64,000 nt of DNA from Methanococcoides alaskense (GCF_031454185.1 NZ_JAVDQI010000003.1:141971-205970), one strand, 5' to 3'; shown: positions 11,073 through 20,334, numbered from the stretch's first letter. Notes: generated by a model not told the origin, from the letters alone. Numbers and translations are program-made.

Positions 11073-12590
11073 ATGAAAATAGGGGAAAACAATAATCGCA
11101 TTGAGAAGAAGCCAAAGATATTGATAGCGGAAGCTGACGAAAGGGAAGCAGAAGCATTGATCTCACACCTACCCCCAAATTATGACATAATAAGGGCCGT
11201 AAATGGAAGTGAAGCGGTCATGATCACAAAAGAGCAACTTCCCGACCTTGTACTTTTGAACAGCAACTTACCCGAGATGGATGGCCATGAAGTATGCAGA
11301 ATTCTCAAAGGAGAAGAAAGCAACAATATTTTACCGGTCATAATGATAACTTCTATAATGGACGATGAAGAAAAAACAAAAGCCATCGAATCGAAGGCTG
11401 ATGATCTTCTCGTAAGGCCATTGGACATCCTTGAACTTACAACAAGAGTACGGTCCCTGCTCCGCATGAAGGGACTTCACGGACAACTCATCAAAGAAAG
11501 AGATCAGGCACAAAAATACGTCGATGTTGCCGGCTCGATCATCGGAGTTATAGGCAAGGACCTGAAGGTCAGACTTGTAAACCAAAAGGCATGTGATGTT
11601 CTCGGATATGATAAAGATGAGATCGTCGGAAAGAACTGGTTCGATGCGTTCCTTCCAGCATATATCAGAGAAAGAGTAAAAGAAGGATATATGGGAGTTA
11701 TTGAAGGCGAACTGGTACCACCGGAATATTCAGAAAAGCCAATTCTCACCAAAACAAATGAGGAGAGACTGATATTCTGGCATGATGTAGTTCTAAGGGA
11801 TGAGGACAACAACATAGTCGGCACCATTAGTTCTGGCGATGATATAACCGAAAGGAAGATCGCAGAAAAGGCAATGGAAGAAGCAAATCGAGAATTAGAA
11901 CTTCTTGACACCATAAAGGACCAGTTCCTTACGAACCTGAACCATGAACTTAGAACGCCCCTCATTTCAATAAAAGGATTTACCGAACTTATGTTGAAAG
12001 AAGATATGGGACCTATAAATGATGCTCAGAAAAATGCCATTGATACTGTTCTAAGAAATTCAGATCGATTAAGGAACCTGGTAGAATCACTACTCTATGT
12101 GAGCGGAGAACACACAAAGAATATAAGATACAATATGGTTCCTCTTTGTCCCACGGTGATCATCGAAGAGATAATTAAAGATCTTAGCGTTGTAATAAAG
12201 AATAAAGGACTTACTATCGAAACTAACATCCAGAATAACTTACCCATTATAAAGGGAGATATAGACCGTTTCAAAAGGATGATCAACCACATTCTGGACA
12301 ATGCGATCAAATTCACCCCTGAAGGTGGAAAGATAACAGTTTCTGCACTCAGTAACAGTGAATCGATAATTGTAACTATTGAAGATACCGGAATTGGCAT
12401 CCCTAAAGAACTTCTATCGAACATCTTCAGCCGATTTTATCAGGTAGATGGCTCCACAAGAAGAAAGTATGGAGGAACCGGAGTGGGACTGCACATATGT
12501 AAAAAGATAATTGAAGCCCACAATGGGTCAATATCCGTATCAAGCAAGATCGAGGAAGGCACTATTTTGAGAGTGAAACTACCAATATGA
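11073..12590 (+). CDS. Histidine kinase with degenerate receiver and PAS domains
   Basis: A 505-residue soluble sensor kinase with no membrane segment. Domains in order: receiver-like (about 14-130), PAS (about 145-275), HisKA with the phospho-acceptor H291 in NLNHELRTPL, and an HATPase with N-box NHILDNAIKF, DTGIGIP and GGTGVGLHICKKI. The kinase motifs are complete. The receiver is not: the position of the phosphorylated aspartate is Asn63 (VLLNSNLPEMDG) and the conserved lysine is Arg115 (LLVRPLD). It is therefore probably a pseudo-receiver used for binding rather than phosphotransfer. No partner regulator is adjacent, and the input signal cannot be read from the sequence. Confidence 0.85.
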   Translation: MKIGENNNRIEKKPKILIAEADEREAEALISHLPPNYDIIRAVNGSEAVMITKEQLPDLVLLNSNLPEMDGHEVCRILKGEESNNILPVIMITSIMDDEEKTKAIESKADDLLVRPLDILELTTRVRSLLRMKGLHGQLIKERDQAQKYVDVAGSIIGVIGKDLKVRLVNQKACDVLGYDKDEIVGKNWFDAFLPAYIRERVKEGYMGVIEGELVPPEYSEKPILTKTNEERLIFWHDVVLRDEDNNIVGTISSGDDITERKIAEKAMEEANRELELLDTIKDQFLTNLNHELRTPLISIKGFTELMLKEDMGPINDAQKNAIDTVLRNSDRLRNLVESLLYVSGEHTKNIRYNMVPLCPTVIIEEIIKDLSVVIKNKGLTIETNIQNNLPIIKGDIDRFKRMINHILDNAIKFTPEGGKITVSALSNSESIIVTIEDTGIGIPKELLSNIFSRFYQVDGSTRRKYGGTGVGLHICKKIIEAHNGSISVSSKIEEGTILRVKLPI

Positions 12591-12677
12591 AGAAACAGTT
12601 CACCCTTTGAATTAATAATAGAATAGCAACGCATTGCCTGCAAACATTATAGATATAATCGGATCGGACTGATTCTG

Positions 12678-13715
12678 ATGAAAAAGGAAAGAACAGTAAA
12701 GTTAGCCTTGGCCCTTCTCAGCATCATTATTCTTGCAGCTGTATTGAGTTATGCATTATTACCTTATATCAATGCATTTCTGGCGGCATTTATCCTATAT
12801 GTCACATTCAAGCCAGTCTACTGTTTACTGACAGAACGTCTTAAACTAAAACAAAATGTATCCGCGATCCTGGTAATGATACTTTCAATGATACTGGTAG
12901 TATTACCCCTATACTACGTGTTCACCCTGATAATAGGGGAAATAGAAGTAGTAATAAACAGTATTACCACAAATATCAGTTATGTGGATATCACGAATAA
13001 TTTTGATATCATGAAGAATATTGGCTACATAAATGAAATCGCACCCGACATTGATGTTCAGGGTAAGATAGTCAGCCTTGTATCCACCATAGGTTCATAC
13101 CTTAGCAAGTATCTCATAGGAGCAGTACAGAATATTAGCGGGCTTCTAATATCAGGCACTATCATGTTTTTCTTGCTATATTATCTGTTCACATCCACCA
13201 ATACTGATACTAGCAAACAACTACAGGATCTCATACCCTTTAGCAAAAGAAATACAAATAAACTTATGACAGAGATGAAAAATATCATCCAGTCCACACT
13301 CATTGCCACACTTTTGATAGCCGTTCTTCAAGGGACGATCATAGGGATCACATTCTATACTGTTGGTATAAGCGGAGTAGCCCTCTGGGCAGCTGTCACC
13401 ACAGTACTGTCATTCCTACCAGTCGTAGGCGCCCCTCTTGTCTGGGTGCCAGCAGTCCTGTTCAAGCTCGTGACACAGGATTATGTTGCAGCCTTAGTGA
13501 TCCTTATAGCAGGAATTATCCTCAGCAACATTGACAATGTGTTAAGACCTTACATACAGAAAAAAGTAGGCGCAATGCATCCATTTGTATCATTGCTTGG
13601 CATCTTTGTCGGTATCTACCTCTTCGGACTAGTAGGTATCGTAGTGGGACCACTGTTAATATCAGCATTCCTTCTTATACTGAAAATGTTCAATGAAGAA
13701 TATGTTCAGGATTGA
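12678..13715 (+). CDS. AI-2E family (PerM/UPF0118) membrane transporter
   Basis: A 345-residue integral membrane protein with seven to eight hydrophobic segments: two near the N-terminus, one at about 60-85, a soluble stretch at about 90-145, and the remaining cluster at about 150-340. The C-terminal signature SFLPVVGAPLVWVPA and the GLVGIVVGPLLISAF block are typical of the AI-2E/PerM family. Members are linked to export or sodium/proton exchange in different organisms, so the substrate here is unknown. It stands alone after the kinase gene, with an 87-base gap, and ends 17 bases from a convergent gene. Confidence 0.85.
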   Translation: MKKERTVKLALALLSIIILAAVLSYALLPYINAFLAAFILYVTFKPVYCLLTERLKLKQNVSAILVMILSMILVVLPLYYVFTLIIGEIEVVINSITTNISYVDITNNFDIMKNIGYINEIAPDIDVQGKIVSLVSTIGSYLSKYLIGAVQNISGLLISGTIMFFLLYYLFTSTNTDTSKQLQDLIPFSKRNTNKLMTEMKNIIQSTLIATLLIAVLQGTIIGITFYTVGISGVALWAAVTTVLSFLPVVGAPLVWVPAVLFKLVTQDYVAALVILIAGIILSNIDNVLRPYIQKKVGAMHPFVSLLGIFVGIYLFGLVGIVVGPLLISAFLLILKMFNEEYVQD

Positions 13716-13732
13716 AACAGAAAAATCAGACG

Positions 13733-14404
13733 TTAGGCTTTACCTAAAGCCTTTTTAGCTTTTTTAATTCTTCCAACAACTACCTGTTTCAAAACATATG
13801 ATACCGGTGTTCTTTTTCCGCCCGGTCTGACCTTACCGCTACGTATGGCCTCAAGCACCGACTCAAGCGTCCTATCCTTAGCATCGATCTCAGTATATGA
13901 ACATCCGACCATCTTCGCCTCATGTGAATCACTTCCCCCTACCTGTGGAAAGCCCAACTCACCTGTGACCTTCCTAGCCTTGTTGTTGGCAAATCCGGTC
14001 ACACATCTGGAATTCAGTACTTCTACTGCATCAGCATCCAACCCCTCCACATAACCGATTCCATGTGAGGTTATCTTAAAGGGATGCGGGATTATCACAA
14101 CAGCACCAAGTTCCCTTGCACGTTCAATGGTTTCCTCAGGGGTCATGCCTGATTCAATGTCCCCTTTCGGGTCAAGCACAAGGATATGGCCCTTCGAAGA
14201 AGTTACCTCTATACCAGGAATAACAATTATATCAGAATTGGTCTCCTTTGCCAGACGAGAACAAACAAGACCTCCCTCACGGGTATCATGGTCACAAATT
14301 GCCACACCATCAAGACCGTTAATTTTTGCGTATTCAAGAATCGAAGCAGGATCGGAATTACTGTCCTTTGAAAAACAGGAATGCACGTGAAGATCAAAAC
14401 GCAT
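13733..14404 (-). CDS. PHP domain metal-dependent phosphoesterase
   Basis: The 223-residue protein is a stand-alone PHP domain. Metal-binding motifs are visible: FDLHVHSCFSKDS at the N-terminus, ICDHDTREGG, the H of IPHPFKI, and GGSDSHEAKMVG near residue 155. It resembles the TrpH/YciV group, which hydrolyses phosphate esters or short 3',5'-oligonucleotides, but the substrate here is not known. It is convergent with the AI-2E gene and is followed upstream by a 205-base spacer before hflX. Confidence 0.85.
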   Translation of the reverse strand: MRFDLHVHSCFSKDSNSDPASILEYAKINGLDGVAICDHDTREGGLVCSRLAKETNSDIIVIPGIEVTSSKGHILVLDPKGDIESGMTPEETIERARELGAVVIIPHPFKITSHGIGYVEGLDADAVEVLNSRCVTGFANNKARKVTGELGFPQVGGSDSHEAKMVGCSYTEIDAKDRTLESVLEAIRSGKVRPGGKRTPVSYVLKQVVVGRIKKAKKALGKA

Positions 14405-14609
14405 GTATAGAAAGCTGTTCTCTAAAGTTATAAACGTTTTGAAGAAAAGAAAGCGAACGGGACGAAGGATTCAATTAAATCATAGTTTGTGGTGGTACTT
14501 TGGGGGTTTGGAGGAAAACCCGTTCGCATTTGAAAGAACTATCTATTCCAATATAAATGTTTCGCACTTGTACGAACGATTTGCCAATTATCCCATAAAT
14601 CCATGATCA

Positions 14610-15851
14610 TCAGATATTAAATTTACTGACTTTTTGTAATACCTCTTCCCGGGCTTCGATATCCAGAACGATCTGTTCGCCGTAATCGATGCTATGGACT
14701 ATACCTTCATCATAAAGCCATGACACCATAGAAAGACTCTCTTCGGACATATCCAAAGCGATCCGGGAACGATCCCAATGAGGCAGATTCTCATAGATCT
14801 TATCCACAAGCGCTTCAAAACCGTCACCCGAACTTGCAGAGATGAGTACAGGATGAGGTGCAAGATAACTTATCGCATCAACTTTCCTTTTGAGATCATC
14901 CGAATCTACCATATCGACCTTATTCAAAACTGTAACAATTTCCACTCCTTCGATACGCTTCCAGAAAATGTCATGACTTACCACAAGCTTTTGCCTTATT
15001 ACATCTACGGGATCACTCATGTCCACCACAAGGAGGATAACGTCCGCAAGAAATATCTCATCAAGGGTGGACCGAAATGCATCGACCATCCAATGGGGAA
15101 GGTCCTCAATAAAACCAACTGTGTCGGTAAGAAGCACACGCCTCTGATTTATCGAAAGGGAACGTGTAGTAGGGGACAATGTAGTGAAAAGCATGTCTTC
15201 AACTTCAGTTCCTTCCTTCACAAGCGACTGGAAAAGAGTGCTTTTACCTGCATTCGTATAGCCTGCCAGGGCAACGAGGGAAAAGCCCCTTTCATGTCTG
15301 AAAGAGCGAAGGGACTCACTGCTCTTACAAGAACTATGAATTTCGTTCCTTATCCTGACTATCCTTTTCTTAACATCCTGCTCGTAGGAATCCTCATAAC
15401 CGCCCAGACCCATAAAACCAGGACGTTCGTCCTTTTTAAGCAAAGAAACTATTGACCTTGCTTTTGGCAACTCATACTGCAACCTTGCAAGTTCCACCTG
15501 TAATTTAGCACGCCTTGTGGTAGCCCTTGATGCAAATATCTCAAGGATCAGATTGAACCTGTCAATTACCTCACATTTACAGGTCTCAGAGATATTATAG
15601 ATCTGCGTAGTTGATAATTGATGATTGAAAATAACTTTATCAGCACCTGACACCTCCACAAACACTGCCAGTTCATCGACCTTCCCCCTGCCCACCTGAT
15701 ACTTGCGGTCAGGATACCGCGTCTGTGTCAGCACACCCACTACACTGTAATGTGCAGCTCTTGCCAATTCCTTAAGCTCGGCAAGCTTTCTCTCATTTGC
15801 ACCATGATCAGCACCCGGATCATTTCTCTGTACAAGGATTACTTTTTTCAT
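14610..15851 (-). CDS. hflX: GTPase HflX
   Basis: A 413-residue ribosome-associated GTPase. The N-terminal HflX domain (about 1-180) contains YQVGRGKVDEL; the G domain (about 185-360) has G1 GYTNAGKSTLF, G3 DTVGF and G4 NKVD. I start it at ATG 15851 (MKKVILVQR), which has AGGT upstream at good spacing; a TTG at 15896 would add 15 residues and overlap the preceding gene. HflX is known to split stalled ribosomes in bacteria; the archaeal role is inferred from the family. Confidence 0.95.
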   Translation of the reverse strand: MKKVILVQRNDPGADHGANERKLAELKELARAAHYSVVGVLTQTRYPDRKYQVGRGKVDELAVFVEVSGADKVIFNHQLSTTQIYNISETCKCEVIDRFNLILEIFASRATTRRAKLQVELARLQYELPKARSIVSLLKKDERPGFMGLGGYEDSYEQDVKKRIVRIRNEIHSSCKSSESLRSFRHERGFSLVALAGYTNAGKSTLFQSLVKEGTEVEDMLFTTLSPTTRSLSINQRRVLLTDTVGFIEDLPHWMVDAFRSTLDEIFLADVILLVVDMSDPVDVIRQKLVVSHDIFWKRIEGVEIVTVLNKVDMVDSDDLKRKVDAISYLAPHPVLISASSGDGFEALVDKIYENLPHWDRSRIALDMSEESLSMVSWLYDEGIVHSIDYGEQIVLDIEAREEVLQKVSKFNI

Positions 15852-15888
15852 GATCGACCTTTTACTATTTTCAGACTGATATCCAAGC

Positions 15889-16281
15889 TCACTCAATATC
15901 GAGCTCTTTCAGAAGAAGTTTTCTGGAACTTAAGGAAACATGATGTGCAAACTCTATCGCAAGCCTTTCGCTCAAAGATTCCTGATATTTGATATCCCGC
16001 GAGAACATTTTCTTGGATAACCACTCAGGCCGATTGTATAGATCACCCTTCTCAACAATAATAGATCCAGGGAAATCGATCTCTGAAACAGTCACCTCGA
16101 TAATGCTTACGATCTCGAGTACATCAGGAGGTCCAGGACTTAAAAATGGTTTAATAGCTATCTGTGAAATTGATTCGATATGACTGGCAGAAACCTCCAG
16201 AGCGACCGCCGCACAGACCATATAATATCCATCTTTTATCTTATGCCTTCCAGAGATATCGACCGCTATAATAGAGAACAT
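15889..16281 (-). CDS. Archaeal conserved protein, DUF2209-like
   Basis: A 130-residue soluble protein starting MFSIIAVDISGRHKIKDGYYM. The acidic residue in the first strand followed by a glycine (VDISG) recalls RNase H-fold proteins, but no complete catalytic set can be named. I believe it belongs to the archaeal family DUF2209. ATG 16281 is preceded by GTGAG. It lies 37 bases upstream of hflX on the same strand, so the two are probably co-transcribed. Function unknown. Confidence 0.6.
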   Translation of the reverse strand: MFSIIAVDISGRHKIKDGYYMVCAAVALEVSASHIESISQIAIKPFLSPGPPDVLEIVSIIEVTVSEIDFPGSIIVEKGDLYNRPEWLSKKMFSRDIKYQESLSERLAIEFAHHVSLSSRKLLLKELDIE

Positions 16282-16436
16282 TCTGACACTCACAATTTAT
16301 TCAATATAATACGTTTTTATCCAATCAATTCCATTCAATTCGATCTAATTTCAATTTGATCGATACCAACCTACCCATACCTATTGTTTTAAGGATATAT
16401 TACCCCTTTGAGAGCAAGTATACTGTTACCAGGACA

Positions 16437-17456
16437 TTATTTCATGAGATCCTTCAGGTATTCCGTATCCTTGAGTATCTTAAAGCTAACAAACCCACCC
16501 ACTATCAAGTTCAAGTAAAGAGTGAAAGCACGCCATGCCACTACAACAATACCTATCAGATATACAGGGACGAATAAAGAGAATAGCGAGGTTGCACCAA
16601 GTTCGGCTATCCCGCTTGAACCTGGAGTTATAGGTAGCACAAGTAAGATCATGAGAAGCACCTGTGCAGCAAAGGAAATAACAATAGCAGGTGGCTGGTT
16701 CAATCCCATGAGTATAACAGGGACCATTGCAAATTCGACTATCCAGAAAAGGATAGTATAGACACTTCCAAAGAACAGCCCTTTACGACCTTTTGTGACA
16801 AAGAAGACCATGCTGCTATGAAAATCATCAATGACCATATCCAATTTACTTGTGAGCCTTTCAAGCCGAGAACTGTCCACTTTCCCTATAATTACAGCAA
16901 CACGATGGATCAAATAATTAAATGCTTTCTTTGTATAATGGGGATGCCAGACCGCATATATCACTATCAGGAAGGTAAGGGACAGTAATAATTCACCTAT
17001 CACCACCAGAGTGTTCAGGCCGGAGATCGATATCACACCACGAAATAAATGCAGTGCAATTGGAGCAGATACCAGTATCAGTACACCATCAAGTAATCTT
17101 TCTCCAAGGACCACAGCTGTTGCAGACCCCACAGGCACATTTTCCTGACCGAGCAGATGTACCCTCAATGGCTCACCCCCAATAGATGAAGGCGTAACCG
17201 ATGCAAGGAAAGTACTTGAGATCACGATCTCAACGGCTCTTGGAATAGAAACATCGAAACCGAGAGATCTGCACATTGACCTTGTACGCAGGCCCCAAAG
17301 GAGATAGGACAACAGGTGCAGGCATAGTGCGAGTAAAAGGAACTCGGGCCTTATATTGCGAATACTTTCCAGCGTTTGAGGATCCAAAGTGTAGAACATC
17401 ACAGCAATAATAGAAATAAAGCTAATAAAAAGAGAGATTATTAACCATTTTTTCAT
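16437..17456 (-). CDS. Flippase-like membrane protein (LPG synthase TM / UPF0104 family)
   Basis: A 339-residue polytopic membrane protein with about eight hydrophobic segments. The motifs SYLLWGLRTRSMC, TPSSIGGEPLRVHLL and PGSSGIAELGATSLF are characteristic of the family that includes the membrane part of lysylphosphatidylglycerol synthase and AglD-type proteins. The family is associated with lipid-linked sugar or polar-lipid handling. The start is taken at ATG 17456 (MKKWLI); a TTG nine bases earlier is possible. It is divergent from a glycosyltransferase gene, with which it may share a lipid-glycan task. Confidence 0.8.
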   Translation of the reverse strand: MKKWLIISLFISFISIIAVMFYTLDPQTLESIRNIRPEFLLLALCLHLLSYLLWGLRTRSMCRSLGFDVSIPRAVEIVISSTFLASVTPSSIGGEPLRVHLLGQENVPVGSATAVVLGERLLDGVLILVSAPIALHLFRGVISISGLNTLVVIGELLLSLTFLIVIYAVWHPHYTKKAFNYLIHRVAVIIGKVDSSRLERLTSKLDMVIDDFHSSMVFFVTKGRKGLFFGSVYTILFWIVEFAMVPVILMGLNQPPAIVISFAAQVLLMILLVLPITPGSSGIAELGATSLFSLFVPVYLIGIVVVAWRAFTLYLNLIVGGFVSFKILKDTEYLKDLMK

Positions 17457-17679
17457 ATTATTCAAGTTCGATCATTCCTAAAATTGTGGATCAGCTTAAC
17501 ACAAAACAATTATTACATATATTAGTAGTCCCATATAAGAGATCTGTTTCGATATATCGTCGAGTGCTACGATATTCGCAATGTATAAATACAATACGTG
17601 CGAATACTGGCCAACTAAAAAAGATGTTTAAATAATAAAATATCTTTTTTGTATTAATTTCTGAGGAATGTAAACGATC

Positions 17680-18825
17680 ATGAAGATAATGCTTTTTGTC
17701 TGCGGAGAAGGATTGGGACACACCAGCCGATGCATATCCCTTGCACAACAAATGAAAGCTTCCGGTCATGAAGTGCTCATGGGAGCATATGGATATTCAA
17801 AGGACCTTATTGAAACAAAAGGACTTCGAACAGCAGAAATGGTCCCTGAGATACAACTGGTCGGAGACTCGGGAAGTCTCGATCTTAAAAGCTCGGTGAT
17901 AGCGACCATTAAAAGCGGACAATTTCTGGGAATAGGAAAAGTACACCGAATGCTAAAGGATTTCGACCCGGACATTGTGGTTTCTGACAGTTACTACACA
18001 GGCATCTTATCGGCCTGGATGAGAAAAAAACCAGTATATCTGATGGTCAACCAATCCAACATGGAAGAGTTCTTCATGCGAAAAAGCTTTTTCATGAGAT
18101 CCCTTGGGAAAATAACAAAGAGGTTTTACAGCATGGTGTTCAGGAAAGTAGATGGAATTATCATTCCGGACTTTCCAATGCCGAATACCATTTGCAAGTA
18201 TAATCTTGATCTTGAAGAAAGAGTTCTCGATTCTGTATTCTATAGTGGACCTCTTGTCGGGAAGAAGTACAAGGAAGTACGTGCAGCAGAGCTTACGAGA
18301 CCACACGTACTTTCTACAATAGGAGGATTCGGATACAGGGAGCCATTATTCCACAAGGTCATCGAAACCGCCAGACTTGACAGAAATATCAATTATACCC
18401 TCCTGTCCGGACCAAGTATCGATCCCGATAAGTTCACAGGTCTGCCGAAAAACGTCACCATAATGAAATTCATCGAGGATCAGTTCCCATATCTGAAAGG
18501 TTCTGATCTTGTCATCGCACCCGGAGGGCATAGTATGATGATGGAAGCATTATCTTTTGGTGTACCCATGTTATCATTTCCGGATATGGGACACAGTGAA
18601 CAGGAGAAGAATGCAACATCCCTTGAAGAAGAAGGGTGCGGAAAACGCCTTGATTATTCCATCTCTCCCGAAAAGCTTCTTGACCATATCCATCAGTTAA
18701 TAGAGGATGATGCTTACAAAGAAAAGGCACAGTATTTACGCAGTCTTTCCCATGCCCTTAATGGCCCTGAAGCCATTACAGAAATGCTTGGATCAAAATA
18801 TCTGAACCAAGACTCACAAAAGTGA
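17680..18825 (+). CDS. Glycosyltransferase, MurG/family 28-like
   Basis: A 381-residue soluble or peripheral enzyme. The N-terminal CGEGLGHTSRCISLAQ resembles the glycine-rich acceptor loop of GT-B enzymes, and the C-terminal APGGHSMMMEALSFGVPMLSFPDMGHSEQEKNA is a classical nucleotide-sugar site of family 28/MurG-like transferases. The donor and acceptor cannot be told from sequence. The neighbours are a flippase-like protein and a dolichol-kinase-like protein, which suggests a role in lipid-linked sugars. The start is ATG 17680. Confidence 0.8.
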   Translation: MKIMLFVCGEGLGHTSRCISLAQQMKASGHEVLMGAYGYSKDLIETKGLRTAEMVPEIQLVGDSGSLDLKSSVIATIKSGQFLGIGKVHRMLKDFDPDIVVSDSYYTGILSAWMRKKPVYLMVNQSNMEEFFMRKSFFMRSLGKITKRFYSMVFRKVDGIIIPDFPMPNTICKYNLDLEERVLDSVFYSGPLVGKKYKEVRAAELTRPHVLSTIGGFGYREPLFHKVIETARLDRNINYTLLSGPSIDPDKFTGLPKNVTIMKFIEDQFPYLKGSDLVIAPGGHSMMMEALSFGVPMLSFPDMGHSEQEKNATSLEEEGCGKRLDYSISPEKLLDHIHQLIEDDAYKEKAQYLRSLSHALNGPEAITEMLGSKYLNQDSQK

Positions 18826-18896
18826 TCATAACCCTATTTTGATATTTTTGAGTGGAAAATTAGGATAAACTAAAATAGGACTTTGAGGGACAATAA

Positions 18897-19496
18897 ATGC
18901 AATTAAATGACCAAAAATCTGTCATTTTAAAAGAATTTTTCAGAAAAAGTATACATGTTGTATCCCTATCTATCGTTCTTATCTATTATTATTTGGGAAA
19001 AGAGTTAACACTTAATTTTTTGACACTGGTCCTCTGCTTCGTCTTACTAATAGATTTTTTCCGAGTAGAAAAAGGAGTAAAGGTCCCGATTGTTTGGAAG
19101 CTTTATAGATCAAAGGAAAAAGACAAACTGTGTGGAACTTCCTATTTCTTGATCGGGAGTATAATCGCCATAAGTGTTTTCTCAAAAGAAGTTGCATCTG
19201 CAGCAATATTAATGACAACTTTTGGAGATAGCGCAGCAGCTTTGGTAGGAATAAGTTACGGCAAAAGGTGGATAAAAGGTCTTCCGAATAGGGCATGGGA
19301 AGGGGTGTTTTCTGAATTCTTTGTGAACCTGGTCATTGGTTATTTCTTCCTTTCAAATTTGATCGTAGCTTTAACAATGGCTTTAGCAGCTACAATAATT
19401 GAAACTTTGATATACAAGTTGGATGATAATTTAATTATACCACTATTTTCAGGTCTTATTGGCCAGCTTGTTTTAATAGCATACTCTTCATTATGA
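18897..19496 (+). CDS. CTP-dependent polyprenol/dolichol kinase-like membrane protein
   Basis: A 199-residue membrane protein with about five to six hydrophobic segments. FRKSIHVVSLSIVLIYYYLG and the glycine-rich TTFGDSAAALVGISYGKRWIKG match the SEC59/DGK1/VTE5 group of CTP-dependent lipid kinases. A role in phosphorylating dolichol or geranylgeraniol-type alcohols is inference from the family. ATG 18897 is preceded by GAGGG. It follows the glycosyltransferase by 71 bases on the same strand. Confidence 0.75.
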   Translation: MQLNDQKSVILKEFFRKSIHVVSLSIVLIYYYLGKELTLNFLTLVLCFVLLIDFFRVEKGVKVPIVWKLYRSKEKDKLCGTSYFLIGSIIAISVFSKEVASAAILMTTFGDSAAALVGISYGKRWIKGLPNRAWEGVFSEFFVNLVIGYFFLSNLIVALTMALAATIIETLIYKLDDNLIIPLFSGLIGQLVLIAYSSL

Positions 19497-19561
19497 CGAG
19501 ATCGATGTATAGCCTGAAATACAATAAAATAAAGTAATTTGTTTAATATCAAAAAATATGA

Positions 19562-19619
19562 ACCAAGCTTTCACAAAAGAGATTATAAGTATTACAACAT
19601 ATTAGACCAAGCTTTTACA
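19562..19619 (+). promoter_or_regulatory. Direct repeats around the promoter of an ArsR-type gene
   Basis: ACCAAGCTTTCACA (19562-19575) and ACCAAGCTTTTACA (19606-19619) match at 13 of 14 positions, start to start 44 bases. A TATA-like TTATAAGT (about 19584) lies between them. They fit operator sites flanking the promoter of the regulator that follows; protein binding is inference. Confidence 0.5.
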
Positions 19620-19644
19620 GACCATACTTCCAGTGGTGTATTGA

Positions 19645-19977
19645 ATGATAATCCCAGAACCGATCGAGAACGAAGTAAAGTTGCTTGGAGGCACAGAAGG
19701 TATAGCCCTTAGAATCGCGAACGAGGATAAACTTGCAGAGCAAAGCGCCATCCATCATGCACTATCTTCCACCATACGATTGAAAATACTTAGCCTCATT
19801 CTTGTGCAGCCTCTTTGTGTCTGCCTCATTAAAGAAATAATGAAGATGTCAGATTCTAAATTATCATACCACCTTTCGACCCTTGTTGCCAGCGGACTCA
19901 TTAGAAGAGAAAAGAAAGGGAACTGGATAATCTACCACCCGACCGAAAAAGCGGAAAAGTATAGGGTCGAAGTATAA
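19645..19977 (+). CDS. ArsR-family winged-helix transcriptional regulator
   Basis: A 110-residue DNA-binding protein. The winged helix spans about 30-105: HHALSSTIRLKILSLI, a recognition-helix region SKLSYHLSTLVASGLI, and the wing RREKKGNWIIYHP. Two cysteines lie in LCVCLI, near the site where ArsR/SmtB proteins bind metal, but the exact ligand set is not proven. ATG 19645 is preceded by GGTG; TTG 19641 is out of frame. Nearly identical direct repeats flank its promoter, which suggests autoregulation. Confidence 0.82.
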   Translation: MIIPEPIENEVKLLGGTEGIALRIANEDKLAEQSAIHHALSSTIRLKILSLILVQPLCVCLIKEIMKMSDSKLSYHLSTLVASGLIRREKKGNWIIYHPTEKAEKYRVEV

Positions 19978-20014
19978 GGAAAATATGAAGTTGAAATATA
20001 AAATGGAACTATGA

Positions 20015-20043
20015 GGTCAAGCCATAGACCCGATTTCCTTTTT
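20015..20043 (+). terminator. Possible terminator after the ArsR-type gene
   Basis: A small hairpin GGTC-N8-GACC (20015-20018 and 20027-20030) is followed by a T-rich run to about 20043. The stem is short, so this is tentative. Confidence 0.35.
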
Positions 20044-20164
20044 ATATTGGGCATCTCATTTTTAGATCAATAAGTAGAATTTTAGATTATAGATATTAGA
20101 ATAGCAATTAGAATAGGCTGGGCCATAACAAAACCTAAGAGAATTAGATGATGGATAAATTGAA

Positions 20165-20239
20165 TGGGCCTAACCGGATTTGAACCGGTGATCGCCCGGT
20201 TATGAGCCGGGCGCTCTAACCTGACTAAGCTATAGGCCC
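20165..20239 (-). tRNA. tRNA with CAU anticodon (probably tRNA-Ile2, or elongator tRNA-Met)
   Basis: A 75-nt cloverleaf on the minus strand: acceptor GGGCCTA/TAGGCCC, an anticodon arm CCCGG-CTCATAA-CCGGG, T-loop TTCAAAT and discriminator A, with no encoded CCA. The anticodon CAT is at 20204-20202. The anticodon stem lacks the three G:C pairs of initiators and the first pair is G:C, so it is not the initiator. The G1-C72, G2-C71 acceptor favours the tRNA-Ile2 modified by TiaS; elongator Met cannot be excluded. Confidence 0.9.
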
Positions 20240-20261
20240 GCGCAAAAAAGATACGAATGAG

Positions 20262-20334
20262 CGCCGCCAACAGGGCTCGAACCTGTGACATTCTGGTTAA
20301 CAGCCAGACACTCTACCAACTGAGTTATGGCGGC
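20262..20334 (-). tRNA. tRNA-Asn (GUU)
   Basis: A 73-nt cloverleaf: acceptor GCCGCCA/TGGCGGC, anticodon arm TCTGG-CTGTTAA-CCAGA with anticodon GTT, T-loop TTCGAGC and discriminator G. CCA is not encoded. It precedes the CAU tRNA by 22 bases on the same strand, and a TATA-like TTTAAA (20382-20387) upstream could drive both. Confidence 0.95.

Noticed and set aside
14405..14609. A 67-codon plus-strand frame between the PHP gene and hflX.
   Set aside because: It has no ribosome site, overlaps the PHP start and has a random-looking composition; the spacer appears non-coding.
17491..17769. A 92-codon minus-strand frame between the flippase-like and glycosyltransferase genes.
   Set aside because: It overlaps the start of a clear glycosyltransferase gene and resembles no protein family.
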